Both the position numbers and the translations under genes were made by a program. From contig JOBE01000010.1 in assembly GCA_000717735.1 (NCBI GenBank), positions 124,001 to 188,000 of the forward strand: a stretch of DNA of 64,000 nucleotides, given 5' to 3'. Position 1 is the first letter of the stretch. Each line of letters begins with the position of its first letter. Below, in pieces: positions 12,899 to 22,250 of the stretch. Source of the stretch: Streptomyces griseoluteus (GTDB taxonomy: Bacteria > Actinomycetota > Actinomycetes > Streptomycetales > Streptomycetaceae). The notes below the pieces were generated by a model. That model saw nothing but the letters and a program-made list of their open reading frames with translations, was not told the origin of the DNA and searched no databases.

Positions 12899-13261
12899 AT
12901 GATCATCATCGGACTTCTCCTGCTGCTCGCCGCCGGAGCCTTCACCGGTCTGCTCATCGCCGACAACGCCTCCGGTGGCCCGAACTACGACGCCACGATC
13001 TTCGACAACACCCTGGCGACGGTGAACACGCTGGGCGCCTTCCTCGCCGGCATCGGCATCGCGCTGGTCCTCGGCCTGGCCCTGGCGCTGATCTTCGGCG
13101 GCATGGCCCGCCGCCGGCGCGCGAGGGTACGGGGTCGGCGAGCCCCCTACCGCGGGCCGGAGAAACCGCCGGGCGAGGAGATCCATGCCGAGCCGGCGGC
13201 GGGCGACGAAAGGACCCGGGACCGGTACCCCGACGACGGAAGGGACCCCGACAGGCGATGA
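12899..13261 (+). CDS. small two-helix membrane protein
   Basis: A 120-aa protein starting at an ATG with GAAGGGAG upstream. A hydrophobic helix occupies residues 1-20 and a second about 45-68. A strongly basic cytoplasmic stretch follows ('ARRRRARVRGRRAPYRG'), then a charged hydrophilic tail. Such short proteins are common in Streptomyces and have no assigned role. Its stop overlaps the ATG of the LigD polymerase gene by four bases, so the two are probably translated together. Confidence 0.65.
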   Translation: MIIIGLLLLLAAGAFTGLLIADNASGGPNYDATIFDNTLATVNTLGAFLAGIGIALVLGLALALIFGGMARRRRARVRGRRAPYRGPEKPPGEEIHAEPAAGDERTRDRYPDDGRDPDRR

Positions 13262-14166
13262 CGACGACGGAGACCTTCGGGGCGAGCGGACGGACCGTCG
13301 TCATCAAGCGGGCCGACAAGGAGATCTTCCCCGGCGACGGCATCACGAAGAAGGATCTGGCCGAGCACTACCGCAGGGTCGCCCGACGCATGTTGCCCCA
13401 CCTCCGCGGTCGTCCGCTCATGCTCGAACGGCATCCGGACGGGGTCGGCGGCGGTCGCTTCATGCAGAAGGAAACGCCCGACCACTTTCCGGAGTGGATC
13501 CACCGGGCCGAACTGCCCAAGGAGGGCGGCACCGTCACCTACCCGGTCTGCGACGACCTGGCCACCCTGCTCTACCTCGCCGACCAGGCGTGCGTCACTC
13601 CGCACCGGTGGCTCTCCAGGGCCGACCGCCCTGACCGGCCCGACCGGCTGGTCTTCGACCTCGACCCGCCGGGGGACGACTTCGAGCAGGTCAGGGAGGC
13701 GGCGGCTCTCGCGCACGAGCTGTTCGACGAGTTGGAGCTCCCGACGCTCCTGATGACGACGGGCTCGCGCGGTCTGCACGTGGTGGTCGCCCTCGACCGC
13801 CGTGCCGGCTTCGACGAGGTCCGCGCGTTCGCCCGCGACGTCGCCGGGCTCCTCGCCGACCGGCACCCCGACCGGCTCACCACGGCGGCACGCAAGCAGG
13901 CTCGCGGAGACCGGCTGTACCTCGACGTCCAGCGCAACGGCTACGGCCAGACCGCCGTCGCCCCCTACGCGGTACGCGCCCTGCCCGGCGCCCCCGTCGC
14001 GACCCCCGTGAGCTGGGCGGAACTGGACGATCCGCGCCTCACCGCCCGCCGCTGGACCGTCGCCACGATCGGTGACCGCCTCGCGGAGGGCGACCCCTGG
14101 CGGGAGGCACCCCGCCGCGGCCGCTCCCTCACCGCGGCCCGCCGCAGGCTCGCGAAGCTGACCTAG
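13258..14166 (+). CDS. stand-alone LigD polymerase domain (NHEJ primase)
   Basis: A 302-aa archaeo-eukaryotic-primase-type polymerase, as in the polymerase part of LigD, which fills or extends ends during non-homologous end joining. Catalytic acids Asp134 and Asp136 lie in 'VFDLDPPGDD'. 'TTGSRGLHVVVAL' is the nucleotide-binding motif, and 'LDVQRNGYGQTAVAPYAVR' the late conserved motif. No ligase or nuclease domain is attached, and neither ku nor a ligase gene is in the window. It is translationally coupled to the preceding membrane-protein gene. Its TAG stop is the left edge of a repeat element. Confidence 0.92.
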   Translation: MTTTETFGASGRTVVIKRADKEIFPGDGITKKDLAEHYRRVARRMLPHLRGRPLMLERHPDGVGGGRFMQKETPDHFPEWIHRAELPKEGGTVTYPVCDDLATLLYLADQACVTPHRWLSRADRPDRPDRLVFDLDPPGDDFEQVREAAALAHELFDELELPTLLMTTGSRGLHVVVALDRRAGFDEVRAFARDVAGLLADRHPDRLTTAARKQARGDRLYLDVQRNGYGQTAVAPYAVRALPGAPVATPVSWAELDDPRLTARRWTVATIGDRLAEGDPWREAPRRGRSLTAARRRLAKLT

Positions 14167-14347
14167 GGGGTGTCTGATGCATGGGGTCCCCCCCAGGCCC
14201 GCAGGGCCTGGGGGACGCCTCGCAATGCGGAGGAGGGCGCCATGGCGGAGCCATGGCAACCGACGACAACGCGGCGAGGCGCGGCACCAGGGCCCGCGAG
14301 CCCGGCATGATCCGAACGAGAGGCCCAAGGGCCTGTCGTTCAACAGG
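14164..14347. repeat. palindromic MITE-like repeat, copy A
   Basis: The element starts at the CTAG formed by the LigD-polymerase stop codon. It contains a perfect 10-bp hairpin (CCCCAGGCCC-GCA-GGGCCTGGGG, 14191-14213). A 52-bp block at 14227-14278 is identical to copy C. It ends with GGCATGATCCGAACGAGAGG (14304-14323) directly followed by AGGGCCTGTCGTT, the other family end. The outer parts look rearranged, as if two elements abut. A related sequence occurs at 17459 and 55607. Confidence 0.8.
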
Positions 14348-14369
14348 TGCTCCCGGGGCAGGTGGGCGG

Positions 14370-14449
14370 GGCCCGCCCGTACGGGAGCCCGTGACGCGGT
14401 CCGGATCTTCGTGGCTTCCGCCAGTACGACGGCCCGCCCCCGTACGGGA
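14370..14449. repeat. short direct repeat pair
   Basis: GGCCCGCCCGTACGGGA at 14370-14386 recurs as GGCCCGCCCCCGTACGGGA at 14431-14449, in the gap before the methyltransferase. Each unit contains a small CCCGTACGGG palindrome. This could be a regulator site or repeat debris. The rest of the gap holds nothing else I recognise. Confidence 0.5.
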
Positions 14450-14492
14450 AGACTGCCCGTCAGAAACCGCTCCCCGCACCGGAGATGGGGCC

Positions 14493-15275
14493 ATGGCCGA
14501 GGTCGTGACGCGGTACACGGGAGGGACCCCGGAGATGGGCACGCAGCAGTACGACGAGATCGGCGAGGCGTTCGAGGGGTTGAAGGCCCTGCCGATGGTC
14601 CGGTACGGAGAGGTGCCCAGCTTCCTGGGCATGGTCGGGGACGTACGCGGGAAGTCCGTGCTCGACCTGGCCTCCGGCACGGGCTTCTACAGCAGGGAGT
14701 TCAGGCGGCGCGGCGCCGCCGATGTGCTCGGGGTCGACATCTCCGGCGAGATGGTGTCCGTGGCACGACGTCTTGAGGAGCGCGATCCGCTGGGCGTCCG
14801 TTACGAGGTGGGCGACGCGGCCGAACTGCGTCCGCTCGGCCGGCGTTTCGACGTCGCCGTGGCGGTGCAGCTGCTCAACTACGCGCAGGACATCGCCGCC
14901 ATGGAGCGGATGTGCCGCAACGTGCACCGCAATCTGGCGCCCGGCGCCGAGTTCCTCCTGTTCGTGCAGTCGCCCGACTACGACTTCGACGGGCCGTCCC
15001 TGGCCAAGTACGGCTTCGTCACCGAGCTGACCGGGGAGCAGGCCGAGGCGGGGCCCCGGGTGCGGACCACCGCGCTGCTCGACCCGCCGGTCACGATCGT
15101 CAGCACCCTCCCGCGGCGCGAGGTCTACGAGAAGTCCCTGGAGGCGGCCGGCTTCCGTGAGCTGACCTGGGTCCCTGTGGAGGTCTCCGAGGCCGGCGTG
15201 GACGCCCTGGGCGCGGACTTCTGGGCGGACGCCCTCGCCAACCCGCCGCTGGAGATGCTGCGCTGCCGGGCCTGA
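14493..15275 (+). CDS. class I SAM-dependent methyltransferase
   Basis: A 260-aa methyltransferase with motif I 'VLDLASGTGFYSREF', acidic motif II 'VLGVDISGEM', 'VGDAAELRPLG' and 'FDVAVAVQLLNYAQD'. The N-terminal 'YDEIGEAFEGLKALP' resembles small-molecule methyltransferases acting on heteroaromatic metabolites. The substrate cannot be predicted. ATG 14493 has GGAG upstream; the frame continues through the repeat element, but starts there look artificial. It converges with the MIB operon, with a hairpin between, so a role in that pathway is not implied. Confidence 0.85.
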   Translation: MAEVVTRYTGGTPEMGTQQYDEIGEAFEGLKALPMVRYGEVPSFLGMVGDVRGKSVLDLASGTGFYSREFRRRGAADVLGVDISGEMVSVARRLEERDPLGVRYEVGDAAELRPLGRRFDVAVAVQLLNYAQDIAAMERMCRNVHRNLAPGAEFLLFVQSPDYDFDGPSLAKYGFVTELTGEQAEAGPRVRTTALLDPPVTIVSTLPRREVYEKSLEAAGFRELTWVPVEVSEAGVDALGADFWADALANPPLEMLRCRA

Positions 15276-15307
15276 ACTCCGAGCGGTCCTGACCGAGGTC
15301 GCCGAAA

Positions 15308-15339
15308 GGGCCGGGCCCGTCGGCTGGCGGACCCGGCCC
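15308..15339. terminator. hairpin between convergent genes
   Basis: GGGCCGGG at 15308-15315 pairs with CCCGGCCC at 15332-15339. It can serve both the methyltransferase and the MIB operon. Confidence 0.5.
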
Positions 15340-15362
15340 CGCGGAGTGCGGTCGGCGACGGC

Positions 15363-16259
15363 TCAGACGCGGTCGGCCGCGATCAGAACGTACTGGAAGG
15401 AGCCGTCCTTGTAGGAGTTGATGAACGCCTCCTCGATGCCGGTGACAAGGGACGAGGTGGCGCGCAGCTCCCAGTACGGCAGGGTGTCCGGCGTCAGGTC
15501 GATGACGGCCTGCGGCACGAGACGGTTGTCGGCCATCGCCCGCAGGTACTCGCGGCGGGAGTGGATGTTGCACTCGAAGTGGGCGTTGATCTGGGAGACC
15601 CACTTCGAGGGCTGGCCGTAACGGGGGTTCCAGCAGCCGGTGATGGTGACGTAGCGGCCGCCGACCGCGAGGACGCGGGAGTGCTCGGAGAACAGGTCGT
15701 GCAGGTCGACGTACATGCTCGACTCGTTGTTCCACGAGCCCGCGGCCTGGCCCGTCTCGAACGGCATGTCGAGCATGTTGCACACCTGGGAGTGGACATG
15801 GGCGTCGATGCCGAGGTCCTTGGCGCGCTGGTTGCCGAAGTCGGCCTGCTTGGCGGAGAGGGTGACGCCCTCGACCTTGCAGCCGAAGCGCTGGTGGGCC
15901 ATGACCATCGAACCGCCGCGGCCGCAGCCGGCGTCCACGAGGGTGTCGTCACGCCCGATGGAGCCGAGGTGGTCCAGGAGGACCTCGGCCTGCGCGGACT
16001 CCAGGCGGTGCAGCTCGGCGATCAGCTTCTTCTCGTACTCGCTGTCCTCGGTGTCCCCGAGGGCCGCGTGGTCGACGTCGCCGATGCCGTAGTGGTGGTG
16101 GTAGAGCCCGTCGACATCACCCAGGCGCAGGTTCACCGGCCGGGCCTCCGCGTTCCAGTAGCGGGCGATGTCCCCCTGGTACGGGGTCGCCGGCGAGGGG
16201 ACGAAGGCGGAGGTGTCGTTGACGGTGCTGTACTCGGTGCTGGTCACAGATAAATCCAT
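15363..16259 (-). CDS. geranyl diphosphate 2-C-methyltransferase
   Basis: Adds a methyl group from SAM to C2 of geranyl diphosphate, the first committed step to 2-methylisoborneol. At 298 aa it closely matches the Streptomyces GPP methyltransferase family (SCO7701 type). Motif I is 'LVDAGCGRGGSMVMAHQRFG'. The substrate-pocket regions 'SWNNESSMYVDLHDLFSEH' and 'FECNIHSRREYLRAMADN' are present. Only three bases separate its ATG from the cyclase stop and no clear ribosome site is visible, so translation is probably coupled. It is the last gene of the eshA-cyclase-methyltransferase operon. Confidence 0.95.
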   Translation of the reverse strand: MDLSVTSTEYSTVNDTSAFVPSPATPYQGDIARYWNAEARPVNLRLGDVDGLYHHHYGIGDVDHAALGDTEDSEYEKKLIAELHRLESAQAEVLLDHLGSIGRDDTLVDAGCGRGGSMVMAHQRFGCKVEGVTLSAKQADFGNQRAKDLGIDAHVHSQVCNMLDMPFETGQAAGSWNNESSMYVDLHDLFSEHSRVLAVGGRYVTITGCWNPRYGQPSKWVSQINAHFECNIHSRREYLRAMADNRLVPQAVIDLTPDTLPYWELRATSSLVTGIEEAFINSYKDGSFQYVLIAADRV

Positions 16260-16262
16260 TTC

Positions 16263-17408
16263 TTACCAGAAATCGGGCAGGCTGTAGCGATAGGTGTTGG
16301 TCTGGTGCCAGTAGTGGTTGCCGTCGACCCATACGGCCACGCCGCGCAGGAAGCGCAGCACGGTCGGGACGGGGCAGGCGGCGGCGAGGTCGGCGGCGGC
16401 GGCTTCGAAGTCGCGCATGAGGTCGTTGTGGACCTCGACGGCCTTCAGGTAGCCCTCCTTGTCGGAGACGCCCTCGCGTTCGGCGATCACCACGGGCAGG
16501 TTCAGGTGCTTGCCGGGACTGGCGAGTTCCTTCGTGTACGAGTACAGGTCGTTCACGATGGTGGTGGCGTTCCCGGCGAGTGCGAGGACCCGCTGCATGG
16601 CCGGCTGGGCGTGCAGGTCCGCGGGGAGTTCGTAGCCGCCGACGGTGTCGGTGATGGTGGGGCAGGGACGGAAGTTGTTGAACTGCCGCATCGCCAGGTA
16701 CTCCCAGACCTCCGGCACGTGGTCCGTCTCCGACCAGGCGGCCTCGGCGAGGTACCCCAGGTGCAGTCGGGCCATGTCGTGCCGGAACCGGTCGGCCTGG
16801 GAGGGGGTGGACTGCCGGACGAAGTAGTCCATGGCGGAGCGGTAGGCGCGCCGCGGGGCGTCCGCCCGCAGCGACTCCGCCCACGCCGGCTGGTACTCCC
16901 TCGTCGTGTGCAGGGGGTCGAGCGCGGTGTGCGCGAGGAGCAGGCGGCCGCCGAGTCCGACGGGCGAACCGCCGTGGTCCTCGCAGTAGCAGTCGTCGAC
17001 GGCGTTCTCGGCGACCATCAGACGAGTGGCGACCATCAGGTGCTCGGTGCTCGGGGCGTCCGGGTGACAGGCGACCATGTAGCGCCCGACGGAGAAGCCG
17101 TCGAACTCGCCCTCCCAGTCGTCGGGGTAGAGCTGGACCTCGTCCAGGGCCCAGGACTTGATCCGGCGGCTGACCTCGTCCACCCGTACCGGATCGGGGT
17201 CCGGTACGGGGTGGAAGTAGAGGCCGGGAATGGGTCGCCCCTCCACCGGCGCCTCGGGGGCCGGAGGCTCCGGCGTCTCGGGGCGCGGTGCCAGGGACAG
17301 ACTCGTCGTGCCGAGCCCGCTGGGGCCGCCCAGGATCCACCCCGGGTCGGAGTGACCGGCGGCTGCGGGCAGGCTCGACTGCAGAGGGGAAAGCCCGGGT
17401 TCGGGCAT
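16263..17408 (-). CDS. 2-methylisoborneol synthase (terpene cyclase)
   Basis: Class I terpene cyclase that converts 2-methyl-GPP to the earthy odorant 2-methylisoborneol; 381 aa. The Asp-rich Mg-binding motif starts at Asp138 ('VDDCYCEDHGG'), and the NSE motif is Asn286, Ser290 and Glu294 in 'NDLYSYTKE'. 'FNNFRPCPTITDT' and the C-terminal Trp/Tyr-rich 'NHYWHQTNTYRYSLPDFW' match the family. The first 60 residues are Pro/Ala/Gly-rich and disordered. In related systems this tail carries the encapsulin cargo signal. The ATG has AAGGAG at 6 nt. It is separated from eshA by a repeat element. Confidence 0.95.
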   Translation of the reverse strand: MPEPGLSPLQSSLPAAAGHSDPGWILGGPSGLGTTSLSLAPRPETPEPPAPEAPVEGRPIPGLYFHPVPDPDPVRVDEVSRRIKSWALDEVQLYPDDWEGEFDGFSVGRYMVACHPDAPSTEHLMVATRLMVAENAVDDCYCEDHGGSPVGLGGRLLLAHTALDPLHTTREYQPAWAESLRADAPRRAYRSAMDYFVRQSTPSQADRFRHDMARLHLGYLAEAAWSETDHVPEVWEYLAMRQFNNFRPCPTITDTVGGYELPADLHAQPAMQRVLALAGNATTIVNDLYSYTKELASPGKHLNLPVVIAEREGVSDKEGYLKAVEVHNDLMRDFEAAAADLAAACPVPTVLRFLRGVAVWVDGNHYWHQTNTYRYSLPDFW

Positions 17409-17458
17409 CCGTGACTCCTTGGTGAGGGATGGGCTGGGCGGCGACAGGCGCGGCTGGG

Positions 17459-17585
17459 GTCTTTCGTTTGGATCAGGCCGGATCAGGGAGCGGGGTCCGG
17501 TGCATGGGGTCTCCCCAGGCCCGCAGGGCCTGGGGGACGCCTCGCGAGGCGGAGGAGCCCGGCATGATCCAGACGAGAGGCCCTA
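17459..17585. repeat. palindromic MITE-like repeat, copy B, inside the MIB operon
   Basis: The left end is TCGTTTGGATCAGGCCGGAT (17464-17483) and the right end GGCATGATCCAGACGAGAGG (17561-17580) then CCCTAG. The two ends are near-inverted repeats. A perfect 10-bp hairpin (CCCCAGGCCC-GCA-GGGCCTGGGG) lies at 17513-17535. The right-hand CTAG supplies the eshA stop codon. The element fills most of the 174-bp gap before the cyclase gene, so the operon transcript must cross its hairpin. Confidence 0.85.
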
Positions 17586-18995
17586 GTCGCGCCTGCGGGC
17601 GATCTGCACGTTCTCCAGGACGCCGAGCGCGTTGGGCACGAGGATGGCGGCGGAGTAGTACGTGGTGACGAGGTACGACATGATCGCCTGCTCGCTGATG
17701 CCCATGAAGCGCACCGAGAGGCCCGGCTCGTACTCCTCGGGCAGTCCGGTCTGGCGCAGGCCGATGACGCCCTGGTTGTCCTCGCCGAGACGCATGGCGA
17801 GGATCGAGCTGGTGTTCTCCTTGCTGATGGGGATCTTGTTGCAGGGCAGGATCGGGACGCCCCGCCAGCCCAGCACGCGGTGTCCGTCGAGCTCGACGGT
17901 GTCCGGGTAGAGCCCGTGGGCGTTCCACTCGCGCCCGATCGCCGCGATCGTCCGCGGGTGGGCGAGGAAGAGCTTGGTGCCGCGGCGGCGGCAGAGGAGC
18001 TCGTCGAGGTCGTCCGGGGTGGGCGGGCCGGAGTGGGTCTGGATCCGCTGCTTGAAGTCGGCGTTGTGGAGCAGGCCGAACTCCCGGTTGTTGATGAGCT
18101 CGTGCTCCTGGCGCTCGCGGAGCGCCTCGATCGTCAGCCTGAGCTGCTCCTCGGTCTGGTTCATCGGGCCGTTGTAGAGGTCGGCGACCCTCGTGTGGAC
18201 CCGCAGCACGGTCTGCGCGACGGAGAGTTCGTACTCGCGCGGCTTGAGTTCGTAGTCGACGAAGGCGCCGGGCAGCTCGACCTCGCCGGTGTGGCCGGCC
18301 GACATCGCGATCTCGGCCTCGCCGTGCCGGTTCTGACGCTGGAGCGGGAGCGCGCTGAACTCCTGGATGTGGGCCTGGAGGGCCGGTGCCGAGGCCATGA
18401 CGGCGGCGAACTCGGCGCGGGAGAGGGTGAGCAGTGTGCCCGAGGTCTCGGCGGTGGCGGTGTAGTCCCATCGGGCGTCGGCGTCCAGAAGGGCGTTCTC
18501 ACCGAACCGGTCGCCGTCGGCGAGCACCGCAACGGCCACCTCGTCCCCGTACTTGCCCACGGAGGTCTGGTTGATCCGGCCGTGCGCGATCAGGTGGATC
18601 TGGTCGGCGGGCTCGCCGCGCACGACCAGCACCTCGCCGGCGCTGAAGTCGCGCTGGGCGCACCGTCCGGCGAGGGCGTTCAGCACCTCCTCGTCCTCGA
18701 AGCCGCGCAGCAGGGCGAGTTCACCGAGCTCGCGCGGGATCACCCGGACGTGGGCACCGTCCTGGACGAACTCGATGTGCCCGTCACCGACGGTGTAGCT
18801 CAGTCGTCGGTTGACGCGGTAGGCGCCGCCCTTGGTCTCCACCCAGGGGAGCATCCGCAGCAGCCAGCGGGAGCTGATCTCCTGCATCTGCGGGGCGGAC
18901 TTGGCCGTGGTGGCGAGGTTCCGGGCGGCGGCGGTGCTGAGGCTGGACTGCTTCGGCGTATCGGGCTGTAGGTCGGGGCTGATGTCGACGGTCAT
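17583..18995 (-). CDS. eshA: EshA-like family 2B encapsulin shell protein with cyclic-nucleotide-binding domain
   Basis: A 470-aa protein of the Streptomyces EshA type, now classed among family 2B encapsulins (HK97-fold shells). A disordered N-terminal arm leads into the shell fold. A cyclic-nucleotide-binding insert covers about residues 90-215, with '[19 protein letters not shown]' and the phosphate-binding-cassette-like '[20 protein letters not shown]'. The shell fold resumes to the C-terminus ('[19 protein letters not shown]', '[15 protein letters not shown]', '[19 protein letters not shown]'). The ATG has GAAGGTGAG upstream. It heads the MIB operon. Literature on related loci shows the cyclase packed inside the shell; that the same happens here is inference. 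Confidence 0.9.
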   Translation of the reverse strand: MTVDISPDLQPDTPKQSSLSTAAARNLATTAKSAPQMQEISSRWLLRMLPWVETKGGAYRVNRRLSYTVGDGHIEFVQDGAHVRVIPRELGELALLRGFEDEEVLNALAGRCAQRDFSAGEVLVVRGEPADQIHLIAHGRINQTSVGKYGDEVAVAVLADGDRFGENALLDADARWDYTATAETSGTLLTLSRAEFAAVMASAPALQAHIQEFSALPLQRQNRHGEAEIAMSAGHTGEVELPGAFVDYELKPREYELSVAQTVLRVHTRVADLYNGPMNQTEEQLRLTIEALRERQEHELINNREFGLLHNADFKQRIQTHSGPPTPDDLDELLCRRRGTKLFLAHPRTIAAIGREWNAHGLYPDTVELDGHRVLGWRGVPILPCNKIPISKENTSSILAMRLGEDNQGVIGLRQTGLPEEYEPGLSVRFMGISEQAIMSYLVTTYYSAAILVPNALGVLENVQIARRRD

Positions 18996-19395
18996 GGGTC
19001 TTGCTCACCTTCGCAGGGGGGCGGTGACCGGCGACGCACGGGTGCGCCGGTCAGTGAAGAGGAGAAAGGGGAGGGAACGAAAGGAGGTGGAGGGATCGCC
19101 CTCTGGGATCCGTCCGGATCCGGGGGAACAGTAATGGCCGGTTCGCCGGGTATACCGCATCAGATCGGGGGCATTAACTCGAAACGGCGATCTTGCTCCG
19201 CGCGAGGTTTAGCCACGTGAACCACGACATTCGGACGGCATGGCCGAGAGGCCACGGCGGGCGGCTGCGCCATGGTCGGGTCCGCTCCGCCGGGGAGCCA
19301 GTTCAGTTGATCCCATAGGGTGTAAAGCGGTCTCCACGGCGAAATACGTGACTAATCGGGCTAGATTCGGCTTTCAGCCGACCGAGAGGCAGGAC
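18996..19395. other. 400-bp divergent intergenic region (eshA/arcD)
   Basis: It must hold promoters for the MIB operon and for arcD. Close to arcD lies an inverted repeat TCGGCT-TTC-AGCCGA (19367-19381), overlapping a possible -10 TAGATT (19362-19367). I see no RNA gene or credible open frame. The AT-richer stretch around 19130-19220 is the likeliest eshA promoter zone, but no sigma consensus is clear. Confidence 0.35.
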
Positions 19396-20856
19396 ATGCC
19401 GAACGCCGACGCCCGTACGGACACCGCCGCCACGGGATCCCCGCCCACGGCCAAGCTGACGCTCGTCACACTGACCGCGATGGTCGTCGGGTCGATGGTG
19501 GGAGCCGGTGTCTTCTCGCTGCCCCGGCGCTTCGCCCAGGAGACGGGTGTCGCGGGCGCGCTGATCGCCTGGGCGATCGCCGGATTCGGCATGCTGATGC
19601 TCGCGTTCGTCTTCCAGACGCTCGCGGTGCGCCGGCCGGACCTGGACGCCGGTGTCTACGCGTACGCGAAGGCCGGATTCGGCGAGTACCTGGGCTTCTT
19701 CTCGGCCTTCGGCTACTGGGCGAGCGCCTGCGTCGGCAACGTGACGTACTGGGTGCTCATCATGTCGACGATCGGCGCCATCGCACCGGCGCTCGGCGAG
19801 GGCGACACCGCCCTCGCCATCGTCCTGTCCTCGGCCGGACTGTGGGCGTTCTTCCTGCTCATCCGGCGGGGGGTGAAGGAGGCCGCCGCGATCAACCGGA
19901 TCGTGACCGTGGCCAAGGTCGTGCCCATCATCGTCTTCGTCATCATCGCGCTGTTCTACTTCGAGCCGTCCGTCTTCGCCGACAACTTCGGCGGCGCGGA
20001 CTACGCGGGCTCGCTCTTCAACCAGGTCCGCGGCACCATGCTCGCCGCCGTCTTCGTCTTCCTCGGCGTCGAGGGCGCCAGCGTGTACTCACGGCATGCC
20101 AAGCGCCGCGAGGACGTGGGCCGGGCGACCGTCCTGGGCTTCCTCAGCGTGTTCTCCGTCTTCGCCTCGGTGACCATCGTGTCGTACGGCATCATGCCGA
20201 TGAGCGAGATCGCGGAACTGCGCCAGCCCTCCATGGCGGGCGTCCTGGAGGCCGCCGTCGGCACGTGGGGGCAGGTCTTCGTCAGCGTCGGCCTCATCGT
20301 CTCCGTGCTCGGCGCCTATCTCGCCTGGACCCTCATGGCCGCAGAGGTGCTCTTCGTGGCGGCCAAGGACAAGGACATGCCCCGCTTCCTGGGACGCTCC
20401 AGCGGTGACGACGTGCCGGTCCCGGCCCTGCTGATGACCACGGCCCTCAGCCAGGTCGTCCTGGTCGTCACGGCCTTCTCGGACGACGCGTTCAACTTCG
20501 CCCTTGACCTCACCAGCTCGCTCAGCCTGATCCCGTTCCTGCTGGCCGCCGCCTTCGCCGTGAAGATCGCCCTGCGGCCCCGGCAGGAGGGCGTGACGGG
20601 GACGAGTACCCGGCGGGAGCTGGTCGTGGGCGTCCTCGCCACGGTGTACACGGCGTTCCTGCTGTACGCGGCCGGGCTCAAGTTCGTCCTCGTCTCCTTC
20701 ATCATCTACGCCCCCGCGACCTACCTCTTCGTCAAGGCCAGGCGCGAGCAGGGCAGACAGCTCTTCTCCCCGCGCGAACTGGTGATCCTGGGTGTCTCGG
20801 TCGCCGGCGCCGTCCTGGGGATCGTGGCCCTCGGGGCCGGCTGGATCAGCCTCTGA
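19396..20856 (+). CDS. arcD: arginine/ornithine antiporter-type APC transporter
   Basis: A 486-aa integral membrane protein with about 12-13 helices, of the basic amino-acid/polyamine antiporter (APA) branch of the APC superfamily. The opening '[20 protein letters not shown]' is the substrate-binding unwound helix, and '[20 protein letters not shown]' the signature of helix 6 and its loop. ArcD exchanges external arginine for ornithine, or citrulline in partial pathways. ATG 19396 has GAGAGG upstream. It is 58 bp upstream of arginine deiminase, which supports the arginine assignment. Confidence 0.88.
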   Translation: MPNADARTDTAATGSPPTAKLTLVTLTAMVVGSMVGAGVFSLPRRFAQETGVAGALIAWAIAGFGMLMLAFVFQTLAVRRPDLDAGVYAYAKAGFGEYLGFFSAFGYWASACVGNVTYWVLIMSTIGAIAPALGEGDTALAIVLSSAGLWAFFLLIRRGVKEAAAINRIVTVAKVVPIIVFVIIALFYFEPSVFADNFGGADYAGSLFNQVRGTMLAAVFVFLGVEGASVYSRHAKRREDVGRATVLGFLSVFSVFASVTIVSYGIMPMSEIAELRQPSMAGVLEAAVGTWGQVFVSVGLIVSVLGAYLAWTLMAAEVLFVAAKDKDMPRFLGRSSGDDVPVPALLMTTALSQVVLVVTAFSDDAFNFALDLTSSLSLIPFLLAAAFAVKIALRPRQEGVTGTSTRRELVVGVLATVYTAFLLYAAGLKFVLVSFIIYAPATYLFVKARREQGRQLFSPRELVILGVSVAGAVLGIVALGAGWISL

Positions 20857-20914
20857 GCCCCCTCCGTCCCCTCCCGGCCCCCGTCCCCCGCTCCCCCGTA
20901 CCGAAAGGCCCCGC

Positions 20915-22177
20915 ATGACCAGCAACGACGCTTCCGCCACGCCGGCGCTCGGCGTGTACTCCGAGGTCGGACGGCTCCGCAAGGTCCTCGTCTGCTCCCC
21001 GGGGCTCGCCCACCGGCGGCTGACCCCGACGAACTCGGACGACCTGCTCTTCGACGACGTGATGTGGGTGGAGAACGCCCAGCGCGACCACGCCGACTTC
21101 GTCGACGAGCTGACACGGCGGGGCGTCGAGGTCGTGGAGCTCCACCGGCTGCTCGCCGATACCATGGCGATCCCCGAGGCCAGGGCCTGGCTCCTCGACC
21201 GCAAGATCGTCGCCAACGAGGTCGGCCTCGGGCTGATCGACGACACCCGCGCCTTCCTCGACTCCCTCGCGCCGCACGAGCTGGCCGAGTACCTCATCGG
21301 CGGCCTGTCCACGGCCGACCTGCCCGACGCGTTCCGCTCCGGATACGTCTCGCTCGCCCGCGAGGCCACCGGGGCCCGCGAGTACCTGATGCCGCCGCTG
21401 CCGAACACGCTCTACACCCGCGACACCACCTGCTGGCTGTACGGCGGGGTGACCCTCAATCCGCTGTACTGGCCCGCCCGGCACGGCGAGACCCTGCTCA
21501 TGAAGGCGGTCTACGGCTTCCACCCCGACTACAAGGACGCCACCGTCTGGTGGGGCGACCCCGAGCAGGACTGGGGCCAGGCCACCTTCGAGGGCGGCGA
21601 CATCATGCCGGTGGGCAACGGCGTCGTCCTCATGGGCATGAGCGAACGCACCTCCCGCCAGGCCATCACCCAGGTCGCGGCCTCCCTGTTCCGCAACGGC
21701 GCCGCCGAGCACGTCATCGTCGCCGGCATGCCGAAGCTGCGCTCCGCGATGCACCTGGACACCGTCTTCACCTTCGCCGACCGCGACATCGTCACGCTCT
21801 ACCCGAAGATCATGGACGCGGTCCACACCTTCTCCCTGCGGCCCGGCGACAAGGCACCCGGTGTCGAGATCACCGACGAGGGCGACACCCGCTTCGTCGA
21901 CGTGGTCGCCAAGGGCCTCGGTCTTCCCCAGCTCCGGGTGATCGAGACCGGCGGCGACGTGTACGCCTCGGAACGGCAGCAGTGGGACAGCGGCAACAAC
22001 GCCGTGGCCCTCGAACCCGGGGTCGTCTTCACGTACGACCGGAACACCCAGACCAACACGCTGCTGCGCGAGGCGGGTGTCGAGGTCATCACCATCGTCG
22101 GTGCCGAACTCGGCCGGGGGCGCGGCGGCGGCCACTGCATGACCTGCCCGCTGATCCGCGACGCGGTCGAGTTCTGA
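20915..22177 (+). CDS. arcA: arginine deiminase
   Basis: Hydrolyses arginine to citrulline and ammonia in the cytoplasm; 420 aa, full length. Catalytic-site motifs are '[12 protein letters not shown]', '[11 protein letters not shown]' and the nucleophile Cys408 in '[12 protein letters not shown]'. ATG 20915 follows GAAAGG. The pathway partners arcB (ornithine carbamoyltransferase) and arcC (carbamate kinase) are not adjacent. This pair may therefore serve ammonia release or acid resistance, or work with genes elsewhere. A very strong hairpin follows. Confidence 0.97.
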   Translation: MTSNDASATPALGVYSEVGRLRKVLVCSPGLAHRRLTPTNSDDLLFDDVMWVENAQRDHADFVDELTRRGVEVVELHRLLADTMAIPEARAWLLDRKIVANEVGLGLIDDTRAFLDSLAPHELAEYLIGGLSTADLPDAFRSGYVSLAREATGAREYLMPPLPNTLYTRDTTCWLYGGVTLNPLYWPARHGETLLMKAVYGFHPDYKDATVWWGDPEQDWGQATFEGGDIMPVGNGVVLMGMSERTSRQAITQVAASLFRNGAAEHVIVAGMPKLRSAMHLDTVFTFADRDIVTLYPKIMDAVHTFSLRPGDKAPGVEITDEGDTRFVDVVAKGLGLPQLRVIETGGDVYASERQQWDSGNNAVALEPGVVFTYDRNTQTNTLLREAGVEVITIVGAELGRGRGGGHCMTCPLIRDAVEF

Positions 22178-22197
22178 CGCCTCTCGCACCGCTACGG

Positions 22198-22230
22198 AAC
22201 CGGCCACCCCCGTGGAGGGGGTGGCCGGTT
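22198..22230. terminator. 14-bp perfect hairpin, bidirectional
   Basis: AACCGGCCACCCCC (22198-22211) pairs perfectly with GGGGGTGGCCGGTT (22217-22230) around a 5-nt loop. It sits between the convergent arcA and DUF1269 genes and gives U-rich ends in both directions. Confidence 0.85.
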
Positions 22231-22250
22231 CGGCGTTGCGGTCGGCCGGA

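Noticed and set aside
17459..17585. Copy B considered simply as a terminator of eshA
   Set aside because: Its sequence recurs far away with flanking blocks unrelated to termination, so a mobile-type repeat explains it better, although it may terminate as well.
18996..19395. Possible RNA gene or riboswitch before arcD
   Set aside because: Only one short inverted repeat is visible and no conserved aptamer pattern could be recognised.
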